Positions 45,136-56,621 of a stretch of DNA of 64,000 nucleotides are shown here, one piece after another. The notes beneath the pieces are model-generated. The model made no database searches and was not told the DNA's origin. It was given only the letters and a program-made list of their open reading frames with translations. Made by a program: the position numbers and the translations under genes. How positions within the stretch are numbered: the stretch's first letter is position 1; every line of letters begins with the position of its first letter. Origin of the DNA: Toxonevra muliebris (lineage: Eukaryota; Arthropoda; Insecta; Diptera; Pallopteridae); NCBI GenBank assembly GCA_963691655.1, contig OY829328.1:7034204-7098203 (forward strand), read 5' to 3'.

Positions 45136-46153
45136 TGCTCTCAATTACTGCCTGAAGACGTCGTGGCATGCTATAAACTAGTTTTTTGCAAAAAGAAGGC
45201 TCAATATTTTGCCATTCCCCTATAACCGTTTTTTTAAGCCAGCAACTCTTCTAACGTTTCTTTTAGCTACTCTTTTCTTCAATTCCGCTCACAAGTGCTC
45301 TATAACGTTAAGGTCCGGTTACTGTGGGGGTGTGGCAAGCACTTTAGGGCAAATATAAAGCAACCAATTTTTTGCATTCTACGACTTTTGTTTAGGATCG
45401 TTGTCTTGGTTAAATACAAAAGTGTCTTTTATGCCAAGCTGTTCTGCGCTCTCACTAACATGTTCCTTCAAAATGTCAATATAATATTTTATCTTTTATA
45501 AAACGTATTGTGCCAACGCCTGACGTAGGCATGCAGTACTATTTTGTAACCGATCCTCCACCATGGTTAACCAATTTCTTGATTGCTTTGTCCTCAAATT
45601 CCTTATGTGGGTTTCTCCAAGCAAATCTCTTGCCATGCGGACCGAAAATATTAATTTTGGTCTCGTCTGTGAAGAGAGCCTTTGGTCAGGAAAAAATCCC
45701 AATGAAAATAATGAATGCTTGAAAATCTAGAAATTTACGGTTGACCAAAACACGGTATATTTATTTTTGCGTATTAATATCTTAGCTGACGATTTACTTC
45801 CGATATCAAAAGTTTGAGACGAGCGGCTCTACCGTGCAAATCATTACTCCTTAAAAGTGGGCGTACTGTCTCTGAGCTCACGTGAAGGTTTTTCATGACT
45901 TTCAGTTTATTTTTAAGGTCTACGGCGGATAGTTGGAAATTGTTTTTAATTTCTTTTAGGACAAATCGTGGATCTCGGTCTGATGTTTTTTTTTATTTTC
46001 GACACGAACAGTTGCGCGGTTTTTTTTTATATTAAACACGGTTGCCTTTTTTTACTAACTATAACACCGATTTCTCTAACCGATATGCCCATTTTTGCAA
46101 TTATTAATAAGAATTTGTCGTTTTTCAACTGTAGTTTGACCTTTTGCCGACAT
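45130..46153 (-). pseudogene. Tc1-family (DD34E) transposase, multiply broken
   Basis: The likely start is the ATG at 46151-46153 (MSAKGQTTVEKRQILINN). Downstream blocks are LRSNDLHGRAARLKLLIS (HTH/linker), ALFTDETKINIFGPHGKRFA with the first catalytic Asp (about 45681-45620), FNQDNDPKQKS with the second (about 45415-45380), and PDLNVIEHL with the Glu. I count 34 residues between the last two, i.e. DD34E. The C-terminus keeps KLVYSMPRRLQAVIESN (about 45190-45140). Several stops and frameshifts interrupt it. I could not identify terminal inverted repeats; the 3' end seems to be lost at the junction with the BEL fragment. Confidence 0.88.
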
Positions 46154-48368
46154 AATGTAAAATAACTAATGTAACCTCATAGCCATATATGAAGGCATTA
46201 ATTGAAGCTGAAATTTGAGTATGCGAACTAAAATAGCAGGGCTTTGATGAGATTTTATAACTGTCCCAGTTCGAGTGTGAGCTGCATAAAAAGGAGTGTA
46301 AGTACAAACATTTGAGTTTTTTGTTATTGTGCCTGACTTGCACCGATTTTTTTTAGGTTTTTGGTTTTATATTTGTTCATTAAAATAAAGTCTGTAATAA
46401 AAATATGTTTAATATGAACTAGGATTTTTATTTTTGAAGCTCAGCCCAAGAGTAGAGCATTTATACCCCATGACCCACTTTGAGTGTGAGTAGCTGTATG
46501 TATCTGAAATTTGCACAATGGGATTAACAAACTTAATAAATCTATCGAAATGGATATGATTATCTCGTAATGCCAAAAAGAAGCAAGCTGAGCCAGCAAT
46601 CAACTAAAGGTCTCGTCTTAAAACGTTGCGCAAGCACTAATTAGGTTCGTGACTCGAACCATTACTTTTACCATACTATTTAAAACTTAATCCGATTTTA
46701 CAATTATTTAATTAAAAAATTTTAAATATGTCCCTTTTTGTGCATTGAAAAAATAATCGATGTATACTGTATGTTTTCAGTATAAAATTTTGTCTAACTA
46801 CATGGAATTTCCATACTTACCCTTTGTTTACATATGCATTAAAAATCAATTATATACTATACATACATAGTAAATATAATTTTTAAATTAGTAAAACTTT
46901 TGAATGATCGTTCTCGAATTCTAATATTAAAATTTATTGCGCATGAGTGCCGCCAAAGAAATTCTCTCTAACAAAGTGTCGAAGTGAATGCACATATTTC
47001 TGTATTAAAAATCAAATAAAAATCCGAATAAACTGGAAACTTTCATGATGATTCAAAGCTTGAGTGTATCGTCGTCGTCATTTTAACACTTGCCATTCTC
47101 TCTTTTAGTAATTGCCATTAGATCAATTCAATTTAATTGTATAGTGTGTAGAGTATGGTGAAATTATACAGCATTAGTACGTATCAATTTTAATGCTTGA
47201 TAAGAAAATGGTATATAATCTTTAAATTACGAGAATTATTTGAATTAATATTTAGTAACGTTATTCACTTAATGAGAAAATATGCTACGTCATAAAGAAT
47301 GATTAGAAATTTAAAGACACAGCTGTAAAAAGGTGTGACTATTAATATTTCTACTCAAATTGGTTTGTTTTAAAATTTTTTTTAAATAACATCGAAAAAA
47401 ATCTTTCAATTATTTTTATCTTTTAGTTACTACACACAATCGTTTACCTTTAAGTTTCATCATTTCGATTAATTACTAATCAATTGAAGCGGAATCTCAC
47501 CACGCAAAAGTCATCTTGTTGTTGTAAGATCGTGATTGCGTGAGACATGTGATTTACTAAAAATACTTAGAGACACAAGGTCCATATAAGAAGATACAAA
47601 AAAAAAAAAAAAGAAACGAAAAGAAAATAAAGAAAATAAACAAGCATCAGAGGAATAACTAAGTTAAATTGATGGTTACGTTCGAAATGAAATTAAAAAA
47701 ATATATATCAGAAAAGAAAAACGTAAGAAGATCTGCAAAGATCGGAGCATCAAATTAAAAAAAAAAAAAAAAAAAACAAATTGTGTGCCAGTCCAGATTG
47801 ATGGATAAATTGCGATCGGCATATAATGCACATAAAAAAAATTGCATGATGCAACGAAATTCGTTGAAAGATTTCCTTGAAATGGGCAATAAGTAACCGC
47901 TTCCTTTCTCACAATTCGAATATATTCTTAATATTTGTTAGCTCCAGCAAATCTAGAAAAAAAAATGCTCAAGCAATTTTTTTTTAGATGTACAAACAAA
48001 ATTTTTTTTTTTATTAATGAAAATAGTAACACTGAAAAAAAAACCTTGCTTAAACAAGTTTTTTTTTTCACGCCAAGCAGTTGAACCACTTTTAGATAAT
48101 AATAAATTTTATGTTAACTACCAAAACATTTCCTCGTTTATGAAATTTTATTTTTTGTTTAATTAATTTTTACATATTCTTGAACACAATTGAAGATTGT
48201 ATAAGATTTTGTATGGTTGTATATGATTTATACAGCTCCCTACTTGAAGAAACCTACGCAGGAAAAAATACTTGTACGTACTTTGGAAATTATTTACATG
48301 GAAGAGAAACTTTTTTTTCACAATTTTACTACTTTTGAGCGCTTTTATAAGTACTGCTAAGTGTAGTT
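46154..48368. other. Unassigned AT-rich non-coding DNA
   Basis: No gene. A runs lie at about 47600-47613 and 47757-47777. The many short frames show no domain. Confidence 0.4.
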
Positions 48369-49447
48369 TTTATACCCTATAATAAGTATGCAAAGGGTGT
48401 ATTAGTTTTTAACACCTAACAGTGTTTTATTATACTAAACTAGAGCAAACCTCAACCAAAAACGGGATAGACCACTTTATTTTAGTCTGAGTGATGTTCC
48501 GAGCTTCTAAAATATGAAAAAACAAGCAAGGGGGAGTGTTTCCTTCTTTATGGGTAATATAATGAAAGGTTGAAGAAGTTGTATGAAGCCTTGTTAGACT
48601 GATAAATAGATCCACTAGAGAATCTAGAGATTTACTAAAGGGAGGTTTTAATTTTTTCTTCCCTTTAGGGACGGGGGGAAGGGAGGGAGGTTAACCTTTC
48701 CCTTGGGCCTGTTATTGAAAATACCTGATGCAAGAACTATCAAAATTAAACAATAGAGACGCTGACGTGTGTAGTGTATTTTGTGTTCGGCCATGCCCGA
48801 ACTCAAGTTTTAAATTTTTTCACCTCACGCAGTTTTTCAAGTACATTTGAAAATATGACTACAAATCCACGCACTGACTGTATAGCAACAAAAATAATTA
48901 TTTCTGTTTGTAAAACAAAAAAATTTATAAAAAGAAAAACAACGAATAACCGGTTTTTGTTTTTGTAACGTACTCTACATTTAGTGTTGTATATTGCTAT
49001 TTGAGAGAAAATGAAAGAGAGTAAATAATTGGAGTTTATTTGATCTGAGCAAAATAAAATTATAGAGAAGGTGTGCGCAGCAGTACAACAAATTTACCAC
49101 GGCAACAACAATAAAGTTTTGTTTTTGTCACCATAATGATGCAGCACTGTGAATGTCAAAATCAGCTGACGAAGGTAGTTGCAATACATCCATTGCCATA
49201 ATGGTGGGCGAAAAAAAAGCAAACACATAATTAAACGATATTTTGACAACCCCAGCTCACCAAAAAAACAAAATGGCGCTAAAAAAAAGAGGAAGAGGAA
49301 GAATGAGTTGTTGGTAGCTCCACCTTATAAAAATTGACCTTGGATCTGAGTCTTCACCATATATTGGGCGTATTTGTAATTTTAATTAAATACAACTCAC
49401 TAAAAACAATTTTTGAATGATAGTATACCATGAAACACTACTCAGTG
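48369..49447. other. Unassigned non-coding DNA with fragments of repeat families
   Basis: A short TATACCCT-type repeat end lies at 48369-48415. CCACTAGAGAATCTAGAGAT at 48612, followed by GGGACGGGGGGAAGGGAGGG at 48668, resembles one end of the CACTAGCGG element family. The 49070-49320 part is somewhat richer in GC, with no recognised product. Confidence 0.4.
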
Positions 49448-49742
49448 GGCCAAGCAGCGAATGTTGAGCGAACGTTCGCTTAAACTATCGCAAACAGGCT
49501 ACGAAACGAGCGTTTTGCGGTCAAAAATACGAGCGACGCATGAACATTCACTTAATGCTCGTAAACGATAAGTTTGGGAGCTTGAATATGACAATGACGA
49601 ATTATTAAGAAAAGGAGGCAACAAACAAACGATTTCTCTGGCTCGTAAAAAGTCTTTCAAAAGGCTTGCTAATGAATTCTTTTGCGAGTGCCGTAAACGA
49701 GACTTTTGCTGTCACAAACTGAGCGACATATGATTTGTTTTT
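49448..49742. repeat. Dispersed repeat rich in GCGA words, copy B (inverted relative to A)
   Basis: The copy begins CAGTGGGCCAAGCAGCGAAT and continues GTTGAGCGAACGTTCGC, matching the inverted right part of copy A at 39490-40213. It ends with CTGAGCGACATATGATTTG, matching A's left part. It is about 300 bp long because the middle of copy A is missing. A LINE tail begins immediately after it. Confidence 0.7.
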
Positions 49743-50040
49743 GTATCGCTTTCGGATCCGGTCGCAATTGTTTTGTTTGCAAAAGTTTCACCCACTGGAT
49801 TGTGCCTTCTGTGCTTCCTGTGGTTCGGAGGAAGAATGTGAAGAGACGACTGACCACTTTTTTAGCATCTGCGCCGTTTTTTGTCTGATTAGAGTAAGCA
49901 TATTTGGGTCTGGAGTGTTGAGAAACGAACACTTGAGCTCTTCAACACCGCAGGATCTGCTAAGATTTATTAATAAATCTAGTAGATTTAAAGAATAGCA
50001 AAAGGGAACACCGGATATAATATGAAGGACGTAAAACTTG
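49743..50040 (+). pseudogene. LINE C-terminal zinc-knuckle fragment
   Basis: The frame reads CAFCASCGSEEECEETTDHF followed by FSICAVF, a C-x2-C…H-x4-C knuckle like those at 8791, 41650 and 62908. It ends STPQDLLRFINKSSRFKE and a stop at 49996-49998, which is the usual LINE C-terminal helix pattern. Upstream RNase H sequence is absent because the relic abuts the dispersed repeat B. A poly(A)-like run of about 18 A lies at 50084-50101, so the 3' end of the retrotransposon may be there. Confidence 0.7.
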
Positions 50041-50970
50041 TCTGAGTGCTGTATTCTTGAATACTTTTTTTTCATTTCCAACAAAAAAAAAAAAAAAAAA
50101 ATTGAACGTTTTGAAAAAAAAACTTTAAAAATCTACATTTGTATATGAAACATTTCTTTAGTTTACTTTTGGCCAAATAAAAGCTTCTAAATGATAGAAA
50201 AAGTGATTAGGTTCTGCATCAAATTATTTTAAAAATCTGTTAACAAAAAACCGAATATTTTTAATTTTTATAGAAATCACATAAAATTAGACCAAAAACT
50301 CATTTTCTCGAGTCTCTTAGGAGATTTTAAGAAAAAATTTGTTCAGAATTCAAGAATTTCCGAGTATCTTTTACAAAACGAGTGTTCGAAAATTGAAGTA
50401 CGTATAACGTTCACACACTTGCTTAAACCCTTTCAATATAAATACCTACAAAAAGTCGAAGAGATCGATTTTAAAAGATATAAATTTCGATTGCTTTCAA
50501 TGCCAGAAATGAAAATTTTACAAACCAATATTTCTTATAAAAAATTCAAAGTAAAAAAAGCAAAGATCAAAGAAAAAACTGAAACTGAACAAAAAGCAAA
50601 ACTAAGATTCTTTTTGAAAACCCATCTGGTTATTAAAATTGATCATAAATACTTGAATACTTCCCGAAACCGTTCCAAACTATTTTACTATATTGTGAAA
50701 TTTTTTAATAATATTTTTTATAAAAATAAATTTCTTATCTTTAATTTTGATCTGTATGAAATTATTTAAATTTATTTTAAGTTAATAATAGGAATAGTTC
50801 TATGAGCTTTAATCTCTAGAGCTCATGTTCGAATATAACCGAAGTTAGGTTTCTTTAACTTTTATAAGAAAACACCGAACCATTTTTGTTGTAGGTTTTG
50901 CTAGTTGTAACCCGTGGCTATGTATAATTTTTAATTTTACCGATTGATCGATGTTATGTTGTACACTACA
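50041..50970. other. Unassigned AT-rich non-coding DNA
   Basis: A 116-codon frame at 50419-50769 starts at a TTG, not an ATG, and is dominated by K, F, I and N. I regard it as an AT-composition artefact. Confidence 0.45.
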
Positions 50971-52420
50971 TCCCAACAAACATTTAGGTTTGAGATCAAC
51001 TTGAGGTAAAGTTGATATCAAATACCTTTCTCAAATCTCCAACGTTAATTCTCAATAGCACCTCCTCTAATACTATAGCATTCTCCACAAAAAGGGTATT
51101 TTTTTTTTGTATGGTAATAATTATAGTTATCAACTTGAGTTCTAACGTAATTCTCCAATTGGTCTCAAAGGAAATTTACAGTATTGCCATAAGCAATAAT
51201 TATTTCTATTAATTATTTAATTGAAACACAAAAAATAAAAGGAAATTTTAAATGACTTTTTTATTTCTTCGCTTTTCAACTTCAAAAGCAACTTAAAATT
51301 TTAATAATTTCATATCACAAATGGAACTTTGTTTTAACACTTTAATTATACATAGGTAAATTAAAACTTTTAAAAAAATAACAAATTCAGTCTATTTTTA
51401 AAGTGAATTTGACAATGTTTCGCTTGTTATAAAAACATTAAATTCATTGGTATGTTTTTTTTTTTAATTATAATTTAGTTTCAGTCACATCAGATGCACC
51501 TGGAAATTTTTGATTGAATGCCTCTGAAAGAAATGAATTAAAAAATATATAAAAATTAACTAGATGTACATTACACCAAAAGGGAAGGCATATAACTGCT
51601 TTTTAGGGCTGCTGTCAAACTAAAGGCTCTAACCGCATGTTAGAGCCTATAACCATGGCATCCAGGGTTCCGTTAACTATTATAAATATGGGCCAAATTT
51701 GCAAATTTTTACCAAGTTAGCGAGTTCTCAGCCTCATAGTGGATATATTCCCCGGATCCCATTTTCTCTTATCTTGGGAGTAGATTTTAGCGTTCTTGCA
51801 TCCTTTGGAATTCTGTTTATACTGTGGCTTAATATTTTAAGTAGGCTTCTTGTAGCTGCATTTGTTGTATTATGTTGGACCGCCCAGGTTGATAACTCTT
51901 CTTTTAAATTATCAGACTAACAATTTTCCGCGATAAATTCCTCTTCTGAATTATCTTCACTATCGTCATTTTGCTCCTCACTCATGCCAATATGACTTGG
52001 GAGTAAACAATTTTGGTTGCCAATTGAAGTGGAAGGCTCTAGCATCAAAGTTTCGGCAGCTTTGAGCGCTCCGACAGTAGGTCCACTATCTGCCTTATTT
52101 CACTTGTTAATTTTTTACTTTTATGCATTATTCTAACTTTTAAAATTAAAGTTTTTCGCAAAGATTATTTAATCTTCATTTTCTTCCTTTTTCACTTCAC
52201 TTTTGTCGAAAAACATGTTATTAACAATCACTGCCAGATACATATTTTTTTTGCAAGTCCAATAGCAGTGTTGCCATAATAAAATCTGTAAATATTTTCT
52301 CAACTTGAAAGCAAACGTTGAGAAAAATATTTGATATCGATTGGAGAATCATGTTGGATATCAACTTGAGAATTATAAATTTCTCAAAGGTTAGAGAATT
52401 TTTGTATGTGCTTATTGGGA
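50971..52420 (-). mobile_element. DNA element with ~130-bp imperfect terminal inverted repeats, 1.45 kb
   Basis: The left end TCCCAACAAACATTTAGG and the inverted right end TCCCAATAAGCACATACA share the terminus. Complementarity returns in CTCAAGTTGATATC-, GATATCAAATAYYTTTCTCAA- and CTCCAACGTT/CTCAACGTTT-type blocks over about 130 bp. A decayed ORF runs on the minus strand inside it. No target duplication is evident (ACACTACA versus TGAGCTAT), so the superfamily is undetermined. Repeated words such as TTGATATC and TTCTCAA in both arms could be transposase sites. Confidence 0.65.
51690..52128 (-). pseudogene. N-terminal part of an insect transposon-associated ORF, decayed
   Basis: Starting at the ATG at 52126-52128, the frame reads MHKSKKLTSEIRQIVDLLSE. 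After one frameshift it gives an acidic stretch with MSEEQNDDSEDNSEEEF. After a stop, LKEELSTWAVQHNTTNAATR and SLLKILSHSINRIPKDARTL follow, then KSTPKI. The arrangement L-x2-WA-x2-HN…LL-x-IL…LPKDARTL-x-TP recalls the N-terminal region of a large, poorly named family of insect repeat-encoded proteins. I recall it only in outline and cannot name its superfamily. It lies inside the long-TIR element, so it probably belonged to its transposase gene. Confidence 0.5.
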
Positions 52421-53269
52421 TGAGCTATAACCTAAGGTTAAATTTGTATTAGATATTCATATTTTTTTTTACATAAAAATGGAACTCTCATTTGTTGAAT
52501 TGAATTGTACTAAACTTTGATAAAACAACAGGTGTCTTCAAATTATTTGTCTATCGAAAGAACATGAAAATGAAATATCAGTTAATTACAATAAAATCGT
52601 TAAAATAGTTTCACTATTGAATATATAAATTAAGTTTTAATTGTATTTTTTTTCTCATTACAGGTACGTTACATATCTATATCAATTTCATTCAAACAAA
52701 AGGTTATGCACCTACCTACATTTGTAAGTAAATTGAATTTCGGTTAAGTTAGAAATTTTAATTTAATGAATATCATTTTAAGAATGTATATTGAAAATTA
52801 ATACAGGTTCTTTACATATCGTTATTACTCTTATCATAAATTTGACCTAATTTAAATTTGTAATTAATTTTGAAGGAAACTTTGGTAATATCTATATTTT
52901 TGTACTTAATTTTCAAGTTTTTTAAACTGCGTTCCATTTCAATTTTAAAAACTCATTAAAAAATACAAAAGATATTATTAGCAGGAGGAAATTTTGCAGT
53001 TTTCTTATGGACTTTTTTATACAAAAATATCATTTCCTCTCCTCCTCGTTGTCTCCCTTTTATTAATTTCATTGATTCAACCACTTCAGACACGCGATCT
53101 GGTAGTGAAAAAACCACAGATTAATTCTACCCCGACTACCAACTTTCTCGTTAGCTAGGAAGTTTTTATAGTAGATTAGATGCCTAATAAATCGTGACAT
53201 TATCTTTTAACTCTTAAAAGATTTGATGGCTGTTCGACTGCACGAAAATATCATACTATCTTGCCTGAA
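52421..53269. other. Unassigned AT-rich non-coding DNA
   Basis: No gene or element recognised. Confidence 0.35.
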
Positions 53270-53830
53270 ATAATTTTTGTATTTTTGCTTGCGATATGCT
53301 AGGACTGATGATTCCTAAACTCGTTTCTTCAATAGTTCTAAAACTCTTCTTATTAATTTTTCAAAGAAATAAAGATATTCTTCTGACTCTGATATTGATA
53401 ATATTGACAGAATACCGTTAGTTCTGATATCTCTGTAGATTTTTACATAGTATGCGTATTGTTTCTCAGTTTCGTGATGTTTCAATGAGTTTCAAATTTT
53501 TTTCCGCAACGTCATCAACAACAATTTTCTTCTCAAGTTCTTCAATTCCATTTTTGTAACCTGGATCATCTTTCCATGTTGAAAGTTCTTTGTTGAAGAA
53601 ATCGGTGCTGATAGAAAACTTCGCGAAAAAAAGACGTAAACTCGTTGTTTATAAACGAAGGAAAATTATTTTTTTGTAGGCTGATTCCAATATAATTTAT
53701 GCTTTATTTGTCTTAACCGCTGTTGGAACATTCATTTTCATCAAATAATGATAGAGCCACAGTTTGGGGAGCCAAGTGCTCGAGGTGGGTAACAAATTTG
53801 TCCGCAACACCTTTCTGATTTCTCGATCAA
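53270..53830 (-). pseudogene. Decayed ORF of an unnamed insect repeat family
   Basis: On the minus strand, pieces in shifting frames read LAPQTVALSLFDEN (about 53785-53745), then WKDDPGYKNGIEELEKKIVV followed by DDVAEKNLKLIETS (about 53578-53475). The W-x-x-D-P-x-Y…LE…VV-x-D-V-A-E-x…KLI pattern recalls a protein family found in many copies in insect genomes, whose function I do not know. Upstream and downstream parts are too decayed to read. It could also be a retired host gene. Confidence 0.35.
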
Positions 53831-53956
53831 TATCCTGAGATATTGATATATAAGGTGCTTTAATAATTTAATATACCCGAGCAAGAAAAATCCAAATTCT
53901 TTTTAAGAGTTTTTCCTATATGAGATAACTGAAACTGGTCTTGAGAAAGGTATATC

Positions 53957-54184
53957 ATGAACGCACAAATCATTGCTAACTCCAACAATTCTGGCTATCA
54001 CATCTGTGTTGTTTCTGCATGGAAAGATGTTGTTCAAGAAATCCAAAAAACAATTGATTTATCGGAAAAAATGATTATCCGGGCGACAATGTACAACTTC
54101 ATGGTCGATAAGGGCCGCCTCGCAGTTGTCCAATTGAGTTCAAATTTTGCACAGATTGTTTCTTTATTGATTGAAAGAAGATAG
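53957..54184 (+). CDS. Unrecognised 75-codon ORF, doubtful
   Basis: An ATG at 53957 opens a frame of 75 codons (starting MNAQIIANSNNSGYHICVVS) with a balanced amino-acid mix, unlike the AT-driven frames around it. I recognise no domain. There is no polyadenylation context, intron signal or neighbour to support a gene, and it adjoins a decayed repeat ORF on the opposite strand, so it may be a transposon relic. Confidence 0.15.
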   Translation: MNAQIIANSNNSGYHICVVSAWKDVVQEIQKTIDLSEKMIIRATMYNFMVDKGRLAVVQLSSNFAQIVSLLIERR

Positions 54185-54662
54185 GGGTCTGGGAGCTAAA
54201 CTTTTGGAAAGTTGAAATATAAGGGCCACCCTAATGAGTATCCGGAATGCAAAATATAATGAAGGTCTTGCGAATATTACCAAAAGTCCACGTGCACTTG
54301 TATTTTGATTTACCTGCAACTGTCTGTGCATTTATTAGACTATACTTAATGAAATGCATTGTTTAAAAAATAAATTCCCATTGCATTGCCCAATTAAACT
54401 CATTTTTAAAAGTTGGAAAAAAATTTCAACGATGCCCACTTCGTGACTAATTACACAAAAAAAAACACAACAATAAACGAAATGACAAGTCATCAAAAAA
54501 AAAATGCAACGCCAGAAAAAACAAGAAATAAAGAGAGCGAGCACGTGAGAAGAGGGATACATGAAGAGCGTTGCTCAATGCAATCTAATTGCAACAATGG
54601 CTGCAATAGGATACCAAAGTTAATAACAACAAAACATTTCAACAAAATTGGCAACACCAACA
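54185..54662. other. Unassigned non-coding DNA
   Basis: The part 54410-54660 is unusually rich in AAC/CAA/GAA words, like the 5' untranslated regions of many fly genes, and precedes the candidate exon at 54663. No firm feature. Confidence 0.3.
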
Positions 54663-54929
54663 ATGGCCATGTGCAGTGGCGATAATTGGAGTCCAGTGAT
54701 GACAAAAGCGGAAGAAGCGGCCCGAATGAAAAAAGCCGCCAAACCGTCGCACAAATCAATCGAGCATACACACATTAGACTGCTCGATCGGCCTGAAATC
54801 GATCTCATTTTTGTATACATATATAAACAGAGTTTGATTGTGTTTGTGCATTATGCTATTTGCTTTTTTCTCTATGTATGCGTTTCAGTCCATCGTCGAA
54901 CCGCGTTTAAATCCGAACGAGCAGTCTAA
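54663..54929 (+). CDS. Candidate coding exon (hypothetical), low confidence
   Basis: The ATG at 54663 sits in a good insect start context (ACCAACAATGG). The first ~40 codons (MAMCSGDNWSPVMTKAEEAA, then RMKKAAKPSHKSIEHTHIRL) are charged, less AT-rich and free of simple repeats, unlike other frames here. After about codon 50 the frame becomes hydrophobic and AT-rich (FVYIYKQSLIVFVHYAICFF), as if it had run from an exon into an intron, yet no strong GTRAGT donor is visible at the change. The upstream CAA-rich tract could be a 5' untranslated region. I recognise no family. It could equally be chance. Confidence 0.2.
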   Translation: MAMCSGDNWSPVMTKAEEAARMKKAAKPSHKSIEHTHIRLLDRPEIDLIFVYIYKQSLIVFVHYAICFFLYVCVSVHRRTAFKSERAV

Positions 54930-56621
54930 TGTGTGGAGGCTCATCGTATATGTGATAATTATGCCGTTATTTCTCGCTTTTTCTCTTTCTTTCTTTTTCT
55001 CCCGTTGTGGAGTTTACAATTGGCAACACTGGCGTTGTTAAAAATGACACGAAACATTTAATTCTTTCTCTTTGTTTAGTCATTTTGATCATTAGCAGTT
55101 TTTATTGCATTTGTTGTTGCTGCATCCATTTCTCATCCCCACAGGTGAACGAATATTTAACGAGGAGTGTAAATTGCAGTGAAATAGAAAAAAAGAAGAA
55201 GATAAATTATCTTAAATAAATTCTAAAAGAAAATTGGAAATAATTGCACTGCAAAAATGTTGACACTTGAAAGTGTGTTGCTGTTGTTGTTGTCATCGTA
55301 ATTTTTGTTGTTAATGCGTTGAAATGACACAAAAATTGTTTACTAACAAGCTGCGGGAATTTATTAATATTGAATTTGCATAGTTAAAATGATAAATGTG
55401 AAGGGAAGAATATTAAATGTAATAAAAATTAAAATAATTAATTTTAAATTAATATACTTAAAATATCGAAATTATTCGGTGTAAAAACTCTGTCACCATA
55501 AAAACACCAAGTCGATCTAAAATCGTCGGCGTAAAATCGTCGAATTCTGTTCCATTTCATAGGGTTATGAGCGTTTTAAATGTAACAGCGTTTTTATGTC
55601 GCGTAAATTCGTCGATACACCACATTATTTCTGTTTATAGCTTTAAGCTCGTATTCGATACGCTTCCAACGTTTGAATAAGATTTGATAACTCGCACGCA
55701 AAAAGATTTGAGCTTTAAAATTTTAATAAACCCACTGTAAAGGTTTCAACACAATTGCCATGGGTGACAGAAAACCTGTAAAAAAAAAGAAATGTCAAAA
55801 AGTTTCATCAAAATGCTATCCGAGAGATTTTGTTTATCCCCTTGTCGTTTCTTCCCTCTTCCCTACATTTTTACGCATTGCATGAGACTAGTTTCACCGT
55901 CTAAGAGCAGACTTAAGTTGCTGATGGAGATGTCACATGATCACTATGCATGCGGTGTTCAAGTACTAAGTTGAAGTACTAACCGGGGAATGCAGTTAAT
56001 CGAGGAATATGAGTACATTGTGTACTTAGAACATAAAATTTCTGCCGTCAATTAAATGAAAATACAAGCGAAGGTAAATTAATCGGGTAGGGTATTATAA
56101 TCGAACTTTATAAATTCAGTTCAAATTACGTAAGTCAAATAAAAAGAATCGCTTTTGAACTATCTCCAAGTTTTCTATTTCGCAATTATATCGTGGTTAC
56201 CAGACTTTCGAAGAATATTCCAAAATCGGTCGAACAAGTGAAATATACCAAACTTTAGTTAATAATATATATTGAACCATTAAACTCCTTAGATTATTAA
56301 AATCAAGAACACATTTGGTTTGCTGAAGCCAAATATATGTAGATCTTAAATTTAGTGCAAATATTTATAATTCCGCAAAAGAAACATTATTCGTTACTCC
56401 GATTGGTCGGAATTGTTTATTTTTAATCATTATTCCCTATTTTTTACCACGATTTAAAAAAAAAAAACAACATGATTTTTGTAATTTTTTTTTTTTAGAA
56501 ATCCGCCATTTTGTTATTTTGTAATAAAAATGTTTAAATCTACTACCTGCCTGAATGACAAGCCTACAGAACAATAACACAGTGTGACAAAAAACGGCAC
56601 CTGTCGTAGGTCAAGTCAAGC
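54930..56621. other. Unassigned non-coding DNA
   Basis: No gene. The words AAATCGTCGGCGTAAAATCG and CGTAAATTCGTCGATACACC at 55520-55620 form an imperfect local repeat. AACCGGGGAATGCAGTTAAT at 55980 resembles AACCGGGGAACCCAATTAAC at 23013. Confidence 0.35.

Noticed and set aside
50419..50769. 116-codon frame
   Set aside because: It starts at TTG, is dominated by K/F/I/N as expected from AT-rich DNA, and shows no domain.
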